A stretch of DNA of 14,514 nt, taken from assembly GCA_030599055.1 (NCBI GenBank), contig JAUVOS010000038.1, positions 1 to 14,514 of the forward strand, written 5' to 3'. Numbering within the stretch: the first letter of the stretch is position 1; each line of letters starts with the position of its first letter. The notes beneath the pieces are model-generated. The model had not been told where the DNA came from and did not search any database. It saw nothing but the letters and a program-made list of their open reading frames with translations. Shown one piece after another: positions 11,970 to 14,514 of this stretch. Source of the DNA: Lutibacter sp. GTDB lineage: Bacteria > Bacteroidota > Bacteroidia > Flavobacteriales > Flavobacteriaceae. Made by a program: the position numbers and the translations under genes.

Positions 11970-13609
11970 AACGATTTATTGAAAATTATAAAGGTAAGGA
12001 GTTTGATTTAATCGTAATTGGTGGTGGAATCACAGGAGCTACTGTTGCCTACGAAGCTGCTTCAAGAGGCATATCAGTTGCCTTGGTAGAAAAATCAGAT
12101 TTTAGTTCAGCAACCTCTTCCGCTACTTCTAAAATGATCCATGGTGGACTTCGTTATCTATCAACGATGGAATTTGCTTTGGTCAGAGAATCCTTAAGAG
12201 AAAGAAGAATACTCAGCAATATTGCGCCTAATTTTATTCACCCAATACCTTTTATTTATTCAATATACAAACGTGACAAAACCTCAAGTTCTACAATAAA
12301 AATTGGGATGCTATTATATGAACTTTTTGCATTTGATAAAAACCGACTTTGGGACAAAAACAAAAAGATGCCTTCCCACAAAAGTCTTTCTGCCCCAGCT
12401 GTTTTAAAACTTGTTCCGAAAGCAATAAATAAAGATTTGGTCGGCGCGCAAATGTATTACGATTGTATTAGCCATTCTCCTGAAAGGCTAACACTTGCAT
12501 TTATCAAATCTGCCGTAAAATATGGAGCAGAAGTCGCTAATTATACTGAAGTCGAAGGATTTATCGTAGAAAATAGCAGAAAATTTAAAACGGTAAAAGG
12601 AGTAAAAGTAAAGGACAAACTCTCTGGAAAAAGCTATGATATAAAAGCAAAACTAGTCATAAATTGTGCAGGTCCATGGGCAGATATTATATTAAATAAA
12701 GCCAAGGAGAATATTGATAACCAAATTTTAAGACGATCAGAAGGAATTCATTTTATCACAAAAAAAATAGTTAACAACCACATCTTTACCGGAGCGACTG
12801 CCAAAGGAAAACATTTCTTTTTAGTTCCTTATAGAAATCATACACTAATTGGAACAACCGACAAAGAATATATTGGCAACCCCGACGCGTATCACGTAAC
12901 TAAAGATGCTATTATGGAACTTCTAATTGATGTTAACGAATCTTTTGGAAATCAAGAGAAAATTGCATACAAAGATATTTTGCACGCCTATGGTGGCTTA
13001 CGTCCCTTGGTAGAAGATCAAACAGAAGATGTTTACAACACATCAAGAAAATATGAGATAACAGGAGAAAAGAAAAATGGAATCAAAGGTTTGATTACCG
13101 TAGAAGGAGGCAAATTTACGACCAGTAGAATGTTAGCAAAAAAGGCAATAAACAAGGTACAACGGATTTTGAGATTTTCCAAACACAAATCAATATCAAA
13201 AGACACTTATTTAACAACATCAAATATTGAGAATTTTGATGATTTTATCAAAATTAAAAAAAATCAATACAAAAATTTTCCAGCTAATCAAATAGAATAT
13301 CTCGCTCAAAGTTATGGAACTGAAATTGATGCTATTTTTACGATTGCAAATAACAACGAATACTTATTAAAACCTTTAAATCCGGATGGTGAAAACTTAG
13401 CTCAGGTACTTTTTGCAATTAAAAATGAGATGGCTCTTTCTTTATCAGATATCCTGTTACGCAGAACAGGTATAGCACAATTAGGGCATCCCGGAAAAGA
13501 AACACTTGAGAAAGTTGCCAAACTAGCGGCAAAAGAGTTATCTTGGGATCATAAAAAGATGGAATTGGAAATTGATAACATAGAAAAAATATTAAAAATA
13601 CCGGAGTAA
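11966..13609 (+). CDS. glpD: FAD-dependent glycerol-3-phosphate dehydrogenase
   Basis: GlpD oxidises sn-glycerol 3-phosphate to dihydroxyacetone phosphate and passes electrons to membrane quinone. I chose the ATG at 11966 because it overlaps the fadR stop as ATGA, implying translational coupling, and starts close to the FAD-binding strand; an ATG at 11933 would add 11 residues. The resulting 547 residues fit the family. Landmarks are FDLIVIGGGITGATVAYEAA (residues 13-32), the GlpD signature SATSKMIHGGLRYL (about 52-65), HFFLVPYRNHTLIGTTDKEY, HAYGGLRPLVED, and ITVEGGKFTTSR. The C-terminal DAO_C-type domain includes RRTGIAQLGHPG. It is between fadR and an alkyl-DHAP synthase-like gene, so a role in handling lipid-derived glycerol phosphate, or in supplying DHAP for lipid synthesis, is likely. 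Confidence 0.92.
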   Translation: MKRFIENYKGKEFDLIVIGGGITGATVAYEAASRGISVALVEKSDFSSATSSATSKMIHGGLRYLSTMEFALVRESLRERRILSNIAPNFIHPIPFIYSIYKRDKTSSSTIKIGMLLYELFAFDKNRLWDKNKKMPSHKSLSAPAVLKLVPKAINKDLVGAQMYYDCISHSPERLTLAFIKSAVKYGAEVANYTEVEGFIVENSRKFKTVKGVKVKDKLSGKSYDIKAKLVINCAGPWADIILNKAKENIDNQILRRSEGIHFITKKIVNNHIFTGATAKGKHFFLVPYRNHTLIGTTDKEYIGNPDAYHVTKDAIMELLIDVNESFGNQEKIAYKDILHAYGGLRPLVEDQTEDVYNTSRKYEITGEKKNGIKGLITVEGGKFTTSRMLAKKAINKVQRILRFSKHKSISKDTYLTTSNIENFDDFIKIKKNQYKNFPANQIEYLAQSYGTEIDAIFTIANNNEYLLKPLNPDGENLAQVLFAIKNEMALSLSDILLRRTGIAQLGHPGKETLEKVAKLAAKELSWDHKKMELEIDNIEKILKIPE

Positions 13610-13646
13610 ATGATAATCCTTAAACGATTAAATGAGATATTGACAT

Positions 13647-14514
13647 ATGACAACCAAAAGCAATTTTACACCGAAATGGATAGATAAAGCCCCTAAAAAA
13701 GGTTCTTTTCGATCGATATTTAAATATGGAGACCCCATTGGATTTAAACATCCCAATGCTCAATTTTTTGATGAAATAAAAAAAAAATTCAAACTAACCA
13801 ATAAAGATTTTAAAGAAAAAGAAACTACAGGGAACGAAATCGTTAAACTGGATCGAAAAACTGCTATTCAATCTGACCAAATAAAAAAATTCATCAGCAT
13901 CTGTGGTGCTGATAATATTTCCTCACAAGAATATGATCGTCTTAAGTTTTCAACAGGGAAAACGATAGAAGAAGCCATGAAATTACGTATGGAAATCGTA
14001 AATAAAATCACAGATCTAGTCATCCATCCACGTACAAAATTAGAAATCTCAGAACTAATAAAATACTGTAACCAAGAAAAGATTCCTATTTATGTTTACG
14101 GCGGAGGTTCGTCTGTGAATTTTGGTTTTTATCCTGAAAAAGGAGGTGTAACACTTGTTTTGACAACACATTTGAATAAAATTGTAAAATTCAATGAAAT
14201 AAATCAAACGGCAACCGTTGAAGCCGGGATTTTAGGTCCTGAGTTTGAAAAGCTTCTAAACAATGCAATGAAAAATTTTGGAGCCAAACAAAATTATACT
14301 TGTGGTCATTTTCCACAATCTTTTGAATACTCAACGGTTGGTGGTTGGTTTGTAACTCTCGGTTCCGGACAACAATCCTCTTATTACGGTGATGCCGGAG
14401 ATTTGGTTTTAGGTGTTGAAATGATAAGTCCGACCGGCACAATAATCACAAAAAATTATCCTGCAACTGCTACAGGTCCCAAGGTATTAGATATTATTAA
14501 AGGAAGTGAAGGTA
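13647..14514 (+). CDS. FAD-binding oxidase, alkyl-DHAP synthase-like, 3' truncated by window end
   Basis: The first 289 codons are present, starting at ATG 13647, 37 bp after glpD; an in-frame TGA lies two codons upstream of this ATG. Residues 1-60 resemble the N-terminal extension of the alkyldihydroxyacetonephosphate synthase (AGPS) group. A PCMH-type FAD-binding domain starts near residue 120: IHPRTKLEISELIKYCNQ, YGGGSSVNFG (151-160), ATVEAGILGPEFEKLL (189-204), GHFPQSFEYSTVGGW (220-234), then GDLV and the closing KGSEG. The GHxPxSxEyST-VGGW and TGP...GSEG signatures are those of AGPS, which swaps the acyl chain of acyl-DHAP for an alkyl chain. Bacterial relatives of unknown substrate share them. 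The GlpD neighbour makes DHAP, which fits, but the reaction remains inferred. Confidence 0.82.
   Translation, partial: MTTKSNFTPKWIDKAPKKGSFRSIFKYGDPIGFKHPNAQFFDEIKKKFKLTNKDFKEKETTGNEIVKLDRKTAIQSDQIKKFISICGADNISSQEYDRLKFSTGKTIEEAMKLRMEIVNKITDLVIHPRTKLEISELIKYCNQEKIPIYVYGGGSSVNFGFYPEKGGVTLVLTTHLNKIVKFNEINQTATVEAGILGPEFEKLLNNAMKNFGAKQNYTCGHFPQSFEYSTVGGWFVTLGSGQQSSYYGDAGDLVLGVEMISPTGTIITKNYPATATGPKVLDIIKGSEG

Noticed and set aside
14191..14442. 83-codon minus-strand frame near the right end
   Set aside because: It is antisense to the AGPS-like oxidase, whose frame is open from 13647 to the window end and carries clear FAD-domain motifs.

Overview
This AT-rich window comes from a Bacteroidota bacterium, most likely a marine flavobacterium. 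The evidence is a small protein with a type IX secretion (T9SS) C-terminal sorting domain, flavobacterial-style promoters (TTG, about 19 bp, TAnnTTTG), weak Shine-Dalgarno signals, and heptameric intergenic repeats. The organism call is inference; no rRNA gene is present.

Layout. Positions 1-586 hold the 3' part of dapD (lysine/peptidoglycan synthesis). A 452-bp convergent gap with three strong inverted repeats separates it from eno (enolase, minus strand). Diverging from eno is a sulfide:quinone oxidoreductase-like flavoprotein (2593-4044), followed by a 61-residue basic, aromatic-rich protein (4287-4472). Spacers around these two are full of 7-bp-period repeats. A bidirectional terminator (4683-4714) closes this side and the next operon.

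That operon, on the minus strand, runs from a tandem-rhodanese lipoprotein (7789-8850) to an octaheme tetrathionate-reductase-family cytochrome c (6124-7746) to a membrane cytochrome b carrying two PAS domains (4745-6085). With the SQR-like gene it looks like an envelope sulfur/electron-transfer module: SQR would feed sulfide electrons to quinone, the rhodanese would handle sulfane sulfur outside the inner membrane, and the octaheme protein would exchange electrons with the quinone pool through cytochrome b. An FNR-like dyad lies about 42 bp upstream of the inferred start of this operon.

Next come an EamA/DMT transporter, a tiny signal-peptide-plus-T9SS-sorting-domain protein, and a 548-bp gap with facing heptamer arrays. 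The right end is a lipid-related operon: a regulator that resembles E. coli FadR over its whole length, a GlpD-type glycerol-3-phosphate dehydrogenase coupled by an ATGA overlap, and the first 289 codons of an FAD-binding oxidase resembling alkyl-DHAP synthase. The fadR promoter contains GGTCTGACC, the core of the E. coli FadR operator, and the DNA-reading residues of FadR are conserved, so an acyl-CoA-responsive, self-regulated operon is a specific prediction.

The best candidates for something undescribed are the cytochrome b-PAS-PAS protein with its octaheme and rhodanese partners, the SQR-like enzyme lacking a canonical redox cysteine together with its small partner, the FadR-controlled GlpD/AGPS-like operon, and the 7-bp-period intergenic repeat family.
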